This document shows positions 24,064 to 32,927 of a stretch of DNA of 64,000 nucleotides, piece after piece (within the stretch, counting starts at the first letter, position 1; the number at the start of each line of letters is the position of its first letter). Position numbers and translations under genes: made by a program. Below the pieces are notes generated by a model that was given only the letters and a program-made list of their open reading frames with translations, did no database searches and was not told the origin of the DNA. Location of the stretch: the NCBI RefSeq assembly GCF_024298965.1, contig NZ_CP085193.1, positions 1,116,001-1,180,000 of the forward strand. Reading direction: 5' to 3'. The DNA is from Streptomyces rapamycinicus NRRL 5491. GTDB taxonomy: Bacteria; Actinomycetota; Actinomycetes; Streptomycetales; Streptomycetaceae.

Positions 24064-25334
24064 GCCGTACCGAGTCCGAGCGCACCTTCGCCGCGCTGCC
24101 GCCCGCCCGTGGCCGCGGCTTCGCCCGCACCTGGTGGGGCCAGGCGTGGCTGAAGGCCCTGGAGGACACGGCGCTGGACGGCGAGCAGCTGAGGCGCGGC
24201 CGCAAGCAGGCGCGCGACGGAGCGGTGGGCGCGGTGTGCGTACGCCCCGGCCGGGTCACCGCCGTGGTGCGGGACCGCGACCACACGCCTTACCGGTCCG
24301 ACGTGCTGCTGCGGGAGTTCAGGGACGCGGAATGGGACCGGCTGCTGGAGGTGGTCGCGGACCGCTCCGGCCATATCGCCGCCCTGCTGGACCGCGACAT
24401 GCCCCCGCAGCTGGCCGAGGACGCGGCGGTCGTCGGCGTCGAACTGCTGCCGGGGATAGGCGATCTGGAGCCGGAGTGCGGCTGCGAGGCGTGGGACCAC
24501 TGCCCGCACACCGCCGCGCTCTGCTACCAGCTCGCCCGGCTGCTGGACGAGGATCCGTACGTACTGCTCCTGATGCGCGGACGCGGGGAGCGGGAGCTGC
24601 TGGACGAGCTCCAGGTGCGCAGCGCGGCACGGGCCGCCCACCTTCCGCGAACGGCGGAGGACGCCGCTCCCCCGGCCCCGGAGGGCGTACCGGCCCGGGA
24701 GGCGTTCGCCGCGCCCGGTCCGCCGCCGTTGCCCGCACCCCCGCCCGCCGTCGCCGCGCCCGGCCGTCCTCCGGCGCTGGCGGGCGGCACGGACCCGGCC
24801 GAGGGGCTGGACGTGGCCGCGCTGGAGTTCCTGGCGGCGGACGCCGCCGTACGCGCCCAGCGGCTGCTGGCCGAGGCGCTCGCCCCCGGCCACGCCACCA
24901 CCCCGGTCCCGGCCGCGCTGACGGTGTGGCAGGACACGGTGCGGTTGACCGCCGCCGGTCCCCCGGCTCCGATCGCCGCCCGGCTCGCGACGGGCTGCGG
25001 GCGCGACCGCACCGATCTGGCGCGGGCCGTCCGCGCCTGGGAGCACGGCGGGGCCGCCGCGCTCACCGTGCTGGAGGAGGAGTGGACGCCGGGCCCGGAA
25101 GCCCTCGCGCGGGCCCGCGCCCAGCTCGCGGCCGCCTGGGAGGGGGACGAGCGAGCACCCCGGCTGCGCGCCACGGCGAACCGCTGGACGGTGGTGGGCG
25201 CCGATCTCCAGGTGCGCTACGGCCACGACGGCCGCTGGTGGCCGTACCGCAGGGAACGCGGCCGCTGGTGGCCCGCGGGTCCGGCCGGACCCGACCCGGC
25301 GGCGGCGCTGGCGATGCCCGGCTCCGACGGCTGA
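24060..25334 (+). CDS. SWIM zinc-finger protein, partner of the SNF2 translocase
   Basis: 424 residues. Starts with RGRGFARTWWGQAWLKALED, the conserved N-terminal motif of bacterial SWIM proteins, and carries the zinc motif CGCEAWDHCPH (from about residue 140; CxC...CxH). A Pro/Ala-rich linker (about 200-245) leads to a helical C-terminal half with tandem aromatic segments (RWWPYRRERGRWWPAG). SWIM domains bind DNA or protein. ATG 24060 overlaps the helicase stop by four bases, so expression is coupled; together they look like a two-part DNA remodelling or repair module. Role unproven. Confidence 0.92.
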   Translation: MSRTESERTFAALPPARGRGFARTWWGQAWLKALEDTALDGEQLRRGRKQARDGAVGAVCVRPGRVTAVVRDRDHTPYRSDVLLREFRDAEWDRLLEVVADRSGHIAALLDRDMPPQLAEDAAVVGVELLPGIGDLEPECGCEAWDHCPHTAALCYQLARLLDEDPYVLLLMRGRGERELLDELQVRSAARAAHLPRTAEDAAPPAPEGVPAREAFAAPGPPPLPAPPPAVAAPGRPPALAGGTDPAEGLDVAALEFLAADAAVRAQRLLAEALAPGHATTPVPAALTVWQDTVRLTAAGPPAPIAARLATGCGRDRTDLARAVRAWEHGGAAALTVLEEEWTPGPEALARARAQLAAAWEGDERAPRLRATANRWTVVGADLQVRYGHDGRWWPYRRERGRWWPAGPAGPDPAAALAMPGSDG

Positions 25335-25654
25335 CGCGGCGACACGGCCGGTGGCGGCATCTCGTCCGCCATCGGCCTCGGGCCAGGGCCAGGGAGGTCG
25401 CCCCATCCCGACGGCGCCGCGGTGCCCGCAGACGAGACGGGCGGAGGGTCCAGGCGGCCCGAAGACCCGTACGGGCGGTAGGTCCAGGCGGCCCGAAGGC
25501 CCATGCGGGCGGAAGGCCCATGCGGCCCGAAGACGTGTGCGGGCCGAAGAACCAGCCACGCCGAAGGCAGCCGGGCGGCAACCTTTGGATGCGCCGTGGA
25601 GACCGTAAGGCGTCAACCCCCTCGGCACGCCTCCACGGGACGGAGTCACCGACC
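25335..25654. repeat. Gene-free gap containing three 34-bp tandem repeats
   Basis: The 320-bp space before the pectinesterase holds three units of exactly 34 bp (25447-25480, 25481-25514, 25515-25548) sharing GCGGCCCGAAG and a CGGGC[GC]G end. A diluted fourth copy may follow (CACGCCGAAGGC near 25558). Open frames run through the array but have no ribosome site or codon bias. No promoter consensus is convincing; the pectinesterase start at 25655 has only a weak site. Confidence 0.8.
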
Positions 25655-26728
25655 ATGACCCTCAGTCCACGGCGCCCCCGGCGCCGCCGCCCCGCTCCGC
25701 TCATCGGCTCCCTGGCCCTGGCCACCGGCGTCGGGCTCGCCGTCGCCCCGGCCCACGCCGCCACGCCCATAGCCGCGGCGGCCACCATCGTGGTGGCCAA
25801 GGACGGCAGCGGCACCTACACCACCGTCCAGGCGGCCGTCGACGCGGTACCGGCGAACAACCCGTCCGCCGTCACCATCTCCATAAAGCCCGGTACGTAC
25901 CGCGAGACGGTGAAGGTCCCCGCCAACAAGCCGCACATCCGGCTGGTGGGGACCACGAGCAGCAAGAACGACGTGACGATCGTCTACAACAACGCCTCCG
26001 GCACCCCCAAGCCCGGCGGAGGCACCTACGGCACCAGCGGCAGCGCGACCGTGGCCGTCGAGGCCGATGACTTCCAGGCCCGCAATCTGCAGTTCGTGAA
26101 CGACTTCAACGAGGGCAACACCAGCATCACCGACAAGCAGGCGGTCGCGCTGCGCACCGCGGGCGACCGGATCGTCCTGGACAACGTCGGCGCGGTCGGG
26201 GACCAGGACACCCTGCTGCTGGACTCGGCGAGCAAGGACAAGGTCGGCCGGGTGTATGTCAACAACGCCTGGATCCAGGGGAATGTCGACTTCGTCTTCG
26301 GCCGGGCCTCCGCCGTGATCAACAAGTCGGCGATCCGGCTCGTCAAGCGCTACGACGGCAGCTCCGGTGGCTATGTCGCGGCGCCCTCGACGGCGGCCGG
26401 GAAGAAGGGCTTCCTGTTCATCAACAGCAACATCACCGGGGATGTCGGCAGCCGGTCGTTCTATCTCGGCCGTCCCTGGCACGCGGGCGGCGACGCCAGT
26501 CTCGATCCGCAGGCGGTCGTTCGCAATACGGATCTGTCAGCGGCGGTCAAGACCACACCGTGGACGGACATGAGCGGCTTCTCCTGGAAGGACGACCGCT
26601 TCGCGGAGTACAAGAACACCGGCGCCGGTTCCGGTGCGGCGAGCACGGACCGTCCGCAGCTGACCGACGCCCAGGCCGCGGACTACGAGGTCGCCGACTG
26701 GCTCGGCGGCTGGCAGCCGTCGTCCTGA
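25655..26728 (+). CDS. Secreted pectinesterase (pectin methylesterase, CE8)
   Basis: 357 residues. A signal peptide with a long basic N region (RRPRRRRPAPL) and a cleavage site after AHA (about residue 36) exports it. The right-handed parallel beta-helix is marked by VVAKDGSGTYTTVQAAVDAVP. Catalytic region: GDQDTLL (Asp185), GNVDFVFG (Asp212) and LGRPW with the conserved Arg. It removes methyl groups from pectin outside the cell, so the product can be cut by lyases. No lyase or transporter gene is beside it; the next genes are xylose catabolism, so the region has a plant-polysaccharide flavour. Confidence 0.94.
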   Translation: MTLSPRRPRRRRPAPLIGSLALATGVGLAVAPAHAATPIAAAATIVVAKDGSGTYTTVQAAVDAVPANNPSAVTISIKPGTYRETVKVPANKPHIRLVGTTSSKNDVTIVYNNASGTPKPGGGTYGTSGSATVAVEADDFQARNLQFVNDFNEGNTSITDKQAVALRTAGDRIVLDNVGAVGDQDTLLLDSASKDKVGRVYVNNAWIQGNVDFVFGRASAVINKSAIRLVKRYDGSSGGYVAAPSTAAGKKGFLFINSNITGDVGSRSFYLGRPWHAGGDASLDPQAVVRNTDLSAAVKTTPWTDMSGFSWKDDRFAEYKNTGAGSGAASTDRPQLTDAQAADYEVADWLGGWQPSS

Positions 26729-26764
26729 GCGGCCGCCGGCCGGAGTCCTGAGCCGGTGAGAGCC

Positions 26765-26804
26765 CCGGCCGCCGGTCCCGTCGGGGGGCGGGACCGGCGG
26801 CCGG
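26765..26804. terminator. 16-bp perfect stem terminator between convergent genes
   Basis: CCGGCCGCCGGTCCCG (26765-26780) pairs perfectly with its complement at 26789-26804 around an 8-nt loop rich in G. It lies between the pectinesterase and xylA stops and can serve both strands. Confidence 0.85.
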
Positions 26805-26828
26805 ACGCGGTCAGCCGGACGCGGTCAG
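26801..26828. repeat. Exact 14-bp tandem duplication over the xylA stop
   Basis: CCGGACGCGGTCAG occurs at 26801-26814 and again at 26815-26828. On the minus strand the second copy contains the xylA stop codon (26827-26825); the first copy overlaps the terminator stem. Confidence 0.9.
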
Positions 26829-27997
26829 CCGCGCGCGGCCAGCAGATGGTCCATGGCCAGCTGGTCGAGGCGCTCGAAGGCCATACCGCGCTCGGCGGCC
26901 GCCTCGACGTCGAAGTCCTCGAAGGCGGTGCGGTCCGCGAGCAGCGCCGCCGGGGTCTCGCCCTCGTCGAGGGTCGGCAGGCCCAGCTGGTCCAGGCGCG
27001 AGGCGCGCAGCGCCTCCTGGACCTCGGGGTCGGCGCGGAAGGCGGCCGCGCGCTCCTTGAGGATGAGGTAGTTGCGCATGCAGCCCGCGGCCGAGGCCCA
27101 GACGCCCGAGACGTCCTCGGTGCGCGGGGGCTTGAAGTCGAAGTGGCGCGGGCCCTCGTAGCCGCCGGTCTCCAGCAGGTCGACCAGCCAGAAGGCGGCC
27201 CGGAGATCGCCCGCGCCGAACCGCAGGTCCTGGTCGTACTTGATGCCGTTCTGGCCGTTGAGGTCGATGTGGAAGAGCTTGCCCGCCCACAGCGCCTGCG
27301 CGATGCCGTGCGGGAAGTTCAGCCCGGCCATCTGCTCGTGGCCGACCTCCGGGTTGACCCCGTACAGCTCGGGCCGCTCCAGCCGCTCGATGAAGGCCAG
27401 GGCGTGGCCGACGGTGGGCAGCAGGATGTCGCCGCGCGGCTCGTTGGGCTTGGGCTCGATGGCGAAGCGCAGATCGTAGCCCTGCCCGGTGACATACGCG
27501 CCGAGCAGGTCGAACGCCTCCTTCATCCGGTCGAGCGCGGCGCGTACGTCCTTGGCGCCGCCGGACTCGGCGCCCTCGCGGCCGCCCCAGGCCACATAGG
27601 TCTTCGCGCCCAGCTCGGCGGCGAGGTCGATGTTGCGCATGGTCTTGCGCAGCGCGTAGCGGCGCACATCGCGGTCGTTGGCGGTGAGAGCGCCGTCCTT
27701 GAAGACCGGATGGGTGAAGAGGTTGGTGGTGGCCATGGGCACGGTCATCCCGGTGGCGTCCAGGGCCTGCCGGAAGCGCTTGATGTGCGATTCGCGCTCG
27801 GTCTCCGAGGCGCCGAACGGGATGAGGTCGTCGTCGTGGAAGGTGACGCCGTACGCGCCGAGTTCGGCGAGCCGGGTCACGGACTCCACGGGGTCGAGCG
27901 CCGGGCGGGTGGCGTCCCCGAACGGGTCCCGGCCCTGCCAGCCGACCGTCCACAGTCCGAAGGTGAACCTGTCCTCGGGGGTGGGGTTGTAGCTCAT
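26825..27997 (-). CDS. xylA: Xylose isomerase
   Basis: 390 residues, the usual length for actinobacterial class I xylose isomerase. It converts D-xylose to D-xylulose using two divalent metals in a TIM barrel. Visible motifs: [28 protein letters not shown] (catalytic His region), [18 protein letters not shown] (metal and substrate Glu/Lys), [24 protein letters not shown], and [10 protein letters not shown] (metal-binding Asp). It starts [11 protein letters not shown] at ATG 27997, divergent from xylB with a short shared promoter region, and likely controlled by the ROK repressor encoded just beyond xylB. Confidence 0.97.
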   Translation of the reverse strand: MSYNPTPEDRFTFGLWTVGWQGRDPFGDATRPALDPVESVTRLAELGAYGVTFHDDDLIPFGASETERESHIKRFRQALDATGMTVPMATTNLFTHPVFKDGALTANDRDVRRYALRKTMRNIDLAAELGAKTYVAWGGREGAESGGAKDVRAALDRMKEAFDLLGAYVTGQGYDLRFAIEPKPNEPRGDILLPTVGHALAFIERLERPELYGVNPEVGHEQMAGLNFPHGIAQALWAGKLFHIDLNGQNGIKYDQDLRFGAGDLRAAFWLVDLLETGGYEGPRHFDFKPPRTEDVSGVWASAAGCMRNYLILKERAAAFRADPEVQEALRASRLDQLGLPTLDEGETPAALLADRTAFEDFDVEAAAERGMAFERLDQLAMDHLLAARG

Positions 27998-28024
27998 CGC
28001 GGCTCCCTCGCCTATTTCGTCATG

Positions 28025-28047
28025 GCGCTTTACAAATTAGTATGCGC
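28025..28047. promoter_or_regulatory. Candidate xyl operator (imperfect palindrome)
   Basis: GCGC (28025-28028) and GCGC (28044-28047) flank an AT-rich centre TTTACAAATTAGTAT, whose TAC...GTA core is itself near-symmetric. It is the only AT-rich palindrome in the xylA-xylB intergenic space and is placed where a ROK (XylR-like) repressor would act on both genes. Confidence 0.45.
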
Positions 28048-28115
28048 GAGCATTCCGGGGAAGCCCCGTACAACCCGCACACCGCACGCCCCATGAACGC
28101 AAGGGAGAGCGCGAG

Positions 28116-29573
28116 ATGGCAGCAGCAGCCGTGCCCGTGCCGCAAGGACCGCTCGTCGTCGGCGTGGACAGCTCCACGCAGTCGACCAAGGCGCTCGTCG
28201 TCGACTCCGCGACCGGTGCGGTCGTCGCCCGAGGACAGGCCCCGCACACCGTCGGCGGCGGCAGCGACGGCACCGGTAAGGAGTCCGTCCCCGAGCAGTG
28301 GTGGGATGCGCTCACCGAGGCGCTGCGCCAGTGCGGGACCCCGGCCCGGGAGGCGGCCGCGGTCTCCGTGGGCGGCCAGCAGCACGGCCTGGTCACCCTG
28401 GACGCCTCGGGCCGCTCGGTGCGGCCCGCACTGCTGTGGAACGATGTGCGCTCCGCACCGCAGCGCGACCGGCTCATCGAGGAGCTGGGCGGCCCCAAGG
28501 CATGGGCGGAGCGGGTGGGCAGCGTGCCCGCGCCCGCCTTCACCGTCACCAAGTGGGCCTGGCTCATGGAGAACGAACCGGAGGTGGCCCGCGCCACCGC
28601 GGCCGTCCGGCTCCCCCACGACTACCTCACCGAGCGGCTCACCGGCTACGGCACCACCGACCGCGGCGACGCCTCGGGCACCGGCTGGTGGGCCTCGGGC
28701 ACCGAGTCCTACGACGAGGAGATCCTGGGCCGGGTCGGGCTCACCCCTGAATTGCTGCCGCGCGTGCTGCGCCACGGCGAGGCCGCCGGGACCGTACGGG
28801 AGCTGCCCGATCTGCCGCTGCCCACCGGCGCCCTGGTGGCCACCGGCACCGGCGACAACATGGCGGCCGCCCTGGGGCTCGGTCTGCGTCCGGGGCAGCC
28901 AGTGCTGAGCCTGGGCACCTCCGGCACCGTGTACGCGGTCTCGGCCCACCGGCCCACCGACCCCACCGGAGTGGTCGCGGGCTTCGCCGACACGCGTGAC
29001 GCCTGGCTCCCGCTGGCGTGCACGCTCAACTGCACGCTCGCGGTCGACCGGATCGCGGCGCTGCTGGGCCGTGACCGGGAGGCGGTGGAGCCGGGCGGCT
29101 CGGCCGTGCTGCTGCCGTTCCTCGACGGCGAGCGCACCCCCCATCTGCCGCACGCCTCGGGGCTGCTGCACGGACTGCGCCACGACACCACACCCGGGCA
29201 GGTGCTCCAGGCCGCCTACGACGGCGCCGTCTTCGCCCTGCTCACCGCGCTGGACCAGGTGCTGGACGCGGACGCGGCACCCGACGCCCCGCTGCTGCTC
29301 ATCGGCGGCGGCGCCAAGGGCACCGCGTGGCGGGAGACGGTCCGGCGGCTGAGCGGACGCCCGGTCCAGGTGCCCCGGGCCGAGGAACTGGTCGCCCTCG
29401 GGGCCGCTGCGCAGGCCGCGGGGCTGGTGCTGGGCGAGGACCCGGCGGCGGTGGCGCGGCGCTGGGCGACCGCCGAGGGGCCGTCCTACGGTCCGGTGCC
29501 CCGCGACGAGGCGGCGCTGGAGCGGCTCTCCCGGGTGCTGGCGGACGCCGACGGCCTGCTGCGCCACGCGTGA
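28116..29573 (+). CDS. xylB: Xylulokinase
   Basis: 485 residues, FGGY carbohydrate kinase. It phosphorylates D-xylulose to xylulose 5-phosphate for the pentose phosphate pathway. Motifs: VVGVDSSTQSTKALVVDSATG (phosphate-1), SVGGQQHGLVTLD, WNDVRS, the catalytic region TGTGDNMAAALG, SLGTSGTVYAVS and C-terminal LIGGGAKGTAWRETVRRLSG. The N terminus before the kinase fold is only about 12 residues and Pro/Ala-rich, so there is no long disordered extension. An AGGGAGAGCGCGAG leader gives the ribosome site. Its stop touches a 116-bp inverted-repeat element. Confidence 0.95.
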   Translation: MAAAAVPVPQGPLVVGVDSSTQSTKALVVDSATGAVVARGQAPHTVGGGSDGTGKESVPEQWWDALTEALRQCGTPAREAAAVSVGGQQHGLVTLDASGRSVRPALLWNDVRSAPQRDRLIEELGGPKAWAERVGSVPAPAFTVTKWAWLMENEPEVARATAAVRLPHDYLTERLTGYGTTDRGDASGTGWWASGTESYDEEILGRVGLTPELLPRVLRHGEAAGTVRELPDLPLPTGALVATGTGDNMAAALGLGLRPGQPVLSLGTSGTVYAVSAHRPTDPTGVVAGFADTRDAWLPLACTLNCTLAVDRIAALLGRDREAVEPGGSAVLLPFLDGERTPHLPHASGLLHGLRHDTTPGQVLQAAYDGAVFALLTALDQVLDADAAPDAPLLLIGGGAKGTAWRETVRRLSGRPVQVPRAEELVALGAAAQAAGLVLGEDPAAVARRWATAEGPSYGPVPRDEAALERLSRVLADADGLLRHA

Positions 29574-29688
29574 GAGCCTGTGTTATCCCCGGTCGGATCA
29601 GCGTGCGGCGTCAGGGGGCACCTCCCGGCGGTAGCTGGGGGAGCGTGCCAGACGCCGCACGCCCGGCCGGGGATATGACACAGGCTCT
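29573..29688. repeat. 116-bp MITE-like nested inverted repeat
   Basis: Outer arms AGAGCCTGTGT... (from 29573) and ...ACACAGGCTCT (to 29688) extend with gaps through TATCCCCGG-type sequence. Inside, GTGCGGCGTC (29603-29612) pairs perfectly with GACGCCGCAC (29651-29660), and a GGCAC/CTCCC inner hairpin forms the tip. No ORF inside. It begins at the last base of the xylB stop. Such compact palindromic elements occur in many copies in some Streptomyces genomes. Confidence 0.75.
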
Positions 29689-29795
29689 GAGCGCGCCGCG
29701 CCACGCGGGAACGCCGTACGACGGTGGCCGAGCGACCCCGGTTGTCGTACCGGCCCGGCACAATGAGCGGATCGGCCGAGAGGAGACGGATTCAG

Positions 29796-31061
29796 GTGGC
29801 AGCGCCACTGCCCAACACCCAGCAGGCGATGCGCCGGCGCAATCTCTCCCTCGTGCTGCACGCCGTGGCCGCCCACGGCCCGCTGTCCCGTGCCGCGGTG
29901 GCGGCCCGGGTGGGGCTCACCCGGGCCGCCGTCTCCACTCTCGTCGACGAGCTGATCCGGGACGGGCTGCTGGTCGAGCTGGGCCCCTCCCGGCCCGGCA
30001 CGGTCGGCCGCCCCGGCAGCGCCCTCCAGCTCAACGAGCGCGGTCCGGCCGGTCTTGGCGCGGAGATCGGGGTGGACCACCTCGCGGTGTGCGCGATGGA
30101 CCTCGCCGGGCGGATACGGGCCCGTACGGAGCTCGCCTCGGCGAACCGCGACCGCTCACCGGCCCCGGCGCTCGCCCAGCTCGCCGGGCTGGTCCGGCAG
30201 GTCGCGGCGGAGGCGGAGCTGGGCGGACTGCGGCCGGTGGGGCTCGCGGTTGCGGTGCCCGGTCTGGTGGCGCGGGACTCGTCGCTGGTCGTCCGCGCCC
30301 CCAACCTGGGCTGGGAGGGGGTGGACATCGGCCCCGAGCTGCGCGCGGCGCTGCCCGGTCTGCCGGTGACCGTGGACAACGAGGCGAACCTGGGCGCGCT
30401 CGCCGAGCTGTGGCGGGGCGGCCATGACCCGGCGCCCCGGGACTTCGTCCATGTCTCGGCCGAGATCGGCATCGGCGCGGCGGTCGTGCTGGACGGGCAA
30501 CTGCTGCGCGGCACCCACGGTTTCGCGGGCGAGCTGGGCCATGTGCCGGTGCGTCCCGAGGGGCCCGAGTGCGCCTGCGGCGGGCGCGGCTGTCTGGAGC
30601 AGTACGCGGGCGAGGAGGCGGTGCTGCGGGCGAGCGGCCTGTCCCCCGAGGAGGCCGCGGCCCAGCATCCGGGTCCCGGCGGCCGTATCGCCGTGCTGGC
30701 CGTGCGGGCGGCCAGCGGCGACCAGCGGGCACGGCGGGCGCTGCGCGGCGCGGGCTCGGCGCTCGGGATCGCGCTCGCGGGCGCGGTGAACCTCCTGGAC
30801 CCGGAGAAGGTGGTGCTCGGCGGCGCGCTGACGCCGCTGGCGCCCTGGCTGCTGCCCGCCCTGGAGCGGGAGCTGGGCCGGCGGCTCACCGACCCGGCCC
30901 GTCCGGGCAGCGGGGCGGTGACCGTCTCCCGGCTCGGTCCGGACGGTCCGCTGCTGGGGGCGGCCAGTTCGGTGGTGCAGGCGGTCCTCGACGATCCGGC
31001 GGGGTTCAGGGACCCCGCCGGGGCCGCTGAGCCGGCCGGAATCAGAGGAAGCGATGCATGA
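29796..31061 (+). CDS. ROK-family transcriptional regulator (XylR-like)
   Basis: 421 residues from GTG 29796, preceded by GAGGAG; ATG 29763 upstream is an alternative. N-terminal winged helix (QQAMRRRNLSLVLHAV..GPLSRAAVAARVGLTRAAVSTLVDEL), then a ROK fold: ATP/sugar loop VGLAVAVPGLV, DNEANLGALAEL, GIGAAVVLDGQLLRG, and the zinc site ELGHVPVRPEGPECACGGRGCLEQ. It lacks the DxGGT kinase loop, so it is a sensor rather than a sugar kinase. Position right after xylB strongly suggests it represses the xylAB divergon and responds to xylose. Confidence 0.92.
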   Translation: MAAPLPNTQQAMRRRNLSLVLHAVAAHGPLSRAAVAARVGLTRAAVSTLVDELIRDGLLVELGPSRPGTVGRPGSALQLNERGPAGLGAEIGVDHLAVCAMDLAGRIRARTELASANRDRSPAPALAQLAGLVRQVAAEAELGGLRPVGLAVAVPGLVARDSSLVVRAPNLGWEGVDIGPELRAALPGLPVTVDNEANLGALAELWRGGHDPAPRDFVHVSAEIGIGAAVVLDGQLLRGTHGFAGELGHVPVRPEGPECACGGRGCLEQYAGEEAVLRASGLSPEEAAAQHPGPGGRIAVLAVRAASGDQRARRALRGAGSALGIALAGAVNLLDPEKVVLGGALTPLAPWLLPALERELGRRLTDPARPGSGAVTVSRLGPDGPLLGAASSVVQAVLDDPAGFRDPAGAAEPAGIRGSDA

Positions 31062-31530
31062 TGTGCAGCCCCACATAGCCGTTCGCGGGGTGGGCGAACG
31101 CCTTGGGGACGGTGCCGATGACCTCGAAGCCGAGTGAGCGCCACAGCGCCACCGCCCGGGTGTTGCTCTCCACCACGGCGTTGAACTGCATCGCCTTGTA
31201 GCCCTCGGCGCGCGCCCAGTCCAGGACATGCTCGCCCAGGGCGCGGCCCACACCGCGTCCGCCGTGCTCGGGGGCCACCATGAAACTGGCCCCCGCGATA
31301 TGCGCTCCGGGCCCCATGTGGTTGGGGTTCATCTTGGCCGAGCCGAGGACCGTGCCGTCGGGGTCGGTGGCGACGACGGTACGGCTCGGGGGCTCCAGCA
31401 TCCAGATCTCGCGGGCCCGGTCCTCGTCCAGGTCGCGGGGGTAGGTGTAGGTCTCCCCCGCGGCGACGATGCGGCGCAGGAAGGCCCAGATGGCGGGCCA
31501 GTCCTCGGCGGTGGCGGTCCTGATGAGCAT
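31042..31530 (-). CDS. GNAT-family N-acetyltransferase
   Basis: 162 residues from ATG 31530 (MLIRTATAEDW); ATG 31542 four codons earlier is possible. GNAT fold: IRTATAEDWPAIWAFLRRIV, VLGSAKMNPNH, acetyl-CoA loop VAPEHGGRGVGRALGEHVL (the Q/RxxGxG/A motif), and VESNTRAVALWRSLGFEVIGTVP with the C-terminal aromatic strand. Resembles the PhiNAT/aminoglycoside- or amino-acid-acetylating group but the substrate is open. Its end overlaps the end of the convergent ROK gene by 20 bp. Confidence 0.9.
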   Translation of the reverse strand: MLIRTATAEDWPAIWAFLRRIVAAGETYTYPRDLDEDRAREIWMLEPPSRTVVATDPDGTVLGSAKMNPNHMGPGAHIAGASFMVAPEHGGRGVGRALGEHVLDWARAEGYKAMQFNAVVESNTRAVALWRSLGFEVIGTVPKAFAHPANGYVGLHIMHRFL

Positions 31531-31616
31531 GGGGGCCAGCATGGCCGTGCGGGCGGCGGCACGCGAGTGATTTTCTCTCCGGCCGCCGCCCTCCCCGGCC
31601 GCCGCCCGACGAGGCG

Positions 31617-32534
31617 TCAGCGGGTCGCGCGCAGGAACGCCTCCAGGCCCGCCAGGTCGTCGGTGTTGAGGTAGTCCACGTCGGCGGCCAGGAGCTCACG
31701 CCACAGGGCGTCGCGCTCCGGACCCGCCACGTCCGGGGTGGCCCAGAAGCGCACGGTCTGCCGGGCGTCGTGCGCGGAAGCCGCGAGGCGGCGCAGCGTC
31801 TCGCGCTCCGCCGCCGGTATCGGACCGGCTCCCGTCCAGGTGAAGGTCTTGGTCCAGTCGGCGCTGATCAACGGGATGAAGGAGGCGGGCACGCCCGAGC
31901 CGAGGTCCTCCAGCCGTCCGTCGTAGAAGGCGTGGCGCACCTTCTCGGCCTCCATGGGGGCGCGGGCGCCGCGGTCGCCGGAGATGACGGCCGTCACCGC
32001 GCCGCGGCGCACCCGGCCGCCGACCCCGCCGTAGGCGGCGCTGAACAGGTGGCCGTAGCGGCGCAGCCGCTTGGCCAGCTCCAGGTAGGTGGGCTCCCCC
32101 GCGGTCTTGAGGTCGATCAGCAGCTGCAGCGACAGGTCGTAACCGCGGTAGACCCGGCCGCCGTTGGCCTTCACCCGCCGGGCCAGCGGGTCGAGGTAGA
32201 GCGACTCCAGGGTGCGGGTGGGGTCGAGGTCCGTGGCGTCGTGCGCGACCAGCAGCCGGCCGTCGACCAGCCAGATGTCGGCCTCGACGCTGCCGAAGCC
32301 GTGCGAGAGCGCGTCGAGGAGCGGACGCGGGTGCTCGTAGTCGTTGTGGGCGTGGGCTCTGGCCAGCGGCCGCTTGCCCTTGGCGCGGTCCCTTGAGCCG
32401 TCCTTCGGGTTGTCCTTCGCGACGTCGGTGTCGCCGAGCGAGGCGGAGGTGCCCGCGAACGCGGGCGCGGCCGCGCCGCCCGCCAGCGCGGCTCCGAGGG
32501 TGACGACAAAGGCACGGCGTGTACGGCGGTCCAT
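31617..32534 (-). CDS. Secreted PI-PLC/glycerophosphodiester phosphodiesterase-like protein
   Basis: 305 residues. The N terminus MDRRTRRAFVVTLG plus AAPAFAG looks like a Tat-type signal with cleavage near residue 27. A Lys/Asp-rich linker follows, then a TIM-barrel phosphodiesterase core: RAHAHNDYEHPRPL (catalytic His-Asn-Asp-Tyr motif), GSVEADIWLVDGRLLVAHD (metal-binding Glu/Asp and second His), LLIDLK, and NTDDLAGLEAFL. This pattern matches the PLC-like phosphodiesterase superfamily near glycerophosphodiester phosphodiesterases. Substrate probably an extracellular phosphodiester. GGGAGG supports ATG 32534. Divergent from the encapsulin genes. Confidence 0.85.
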   Translation of the reverse strand: MDRRTRRAFVVTLGAALAGGAAAPAFAGTSASLGDTDVAKDNPKDGSRDRAKGKRPLARAHAHNDYEHPRPLLDALSHGFGSVEADIWLVDGRLLVAHDATDLDPTRTLESLYLDPLARRVKANGGRVYRGYDLSLQLLIDLKTAGEPTYLELAKRLRRYGHLFSAAYGGVGGRVRRGAVTAVISGDRGARAPMEAEKVRHAFYDGRLEDLGSGVPASFIPLISADWTKTFTWTGAGPIPAAERETLRRLAASAHDARQTVRFWATPDVAGPERDALWRELLAADVDYLNTDDLAGLEAFLRATR

Positions 32535-32927
32535 GGGGCCTCCCGGCTCTCGTCCCGGCGCGGTGCCGGATACGCAGGCTCGACGCCAGTGAGTATCGGG
32601 CGGCCGTACGCCCAAAGGGCAGTACTGGGCGAAGAGTTCCACGGGTGGTCCCCGGCCATTTCCTCGCCGTTCCCGAGGTGCCGGGGCGGTCGCGGCGGTG
32701 CCCGTGGGGACGCGGGGCGGCTGCGCGCGCCGGGTGAACGGACGGGGGCGCGGCGGCCGTCGGCCCACGACGCATTCGGAATGTTTACCCGTCGGCGACC
32801 GCCGTCATAACCCGCGCCCGGGCACTCTTTTGAGTGAATGCAAAAGCCCAAAGTCCGCTGATAGCTTGGCAGTTGCTCGAGCGGAATTTCTCTTCAAGGT
32901 CCGTACAGGGATGGGTGAGCATTCACG
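32535..32927. other. Long leader/promoter region upstream of the encapsulins
   Basis: No gene seen in these 393 bases. The half next to the shell gene is notably AT-richer than its surroundings (around 32770-32920), consistent with a promoter. CACTC (32823-32827) and GAGTG (32832-32836) form a perfect short palindrome around TTTT. The shell ribosome site is a modest GGGTGA before ATG 32928. Confidence 0.5.

Noticed and set aside
25447..25548. The 34-bp repeats as a CRISPR array
   Set aside because: The units are directly tandem with no unique spacers, only three copies, and no cas genes are present.
24134..25654. Long in-frame upstream extension of the pectinesterase
   Set aside because: The upstream part is a shadow of the SWIM gene; the signal peptide and beta-helix start place the true start at 25655.
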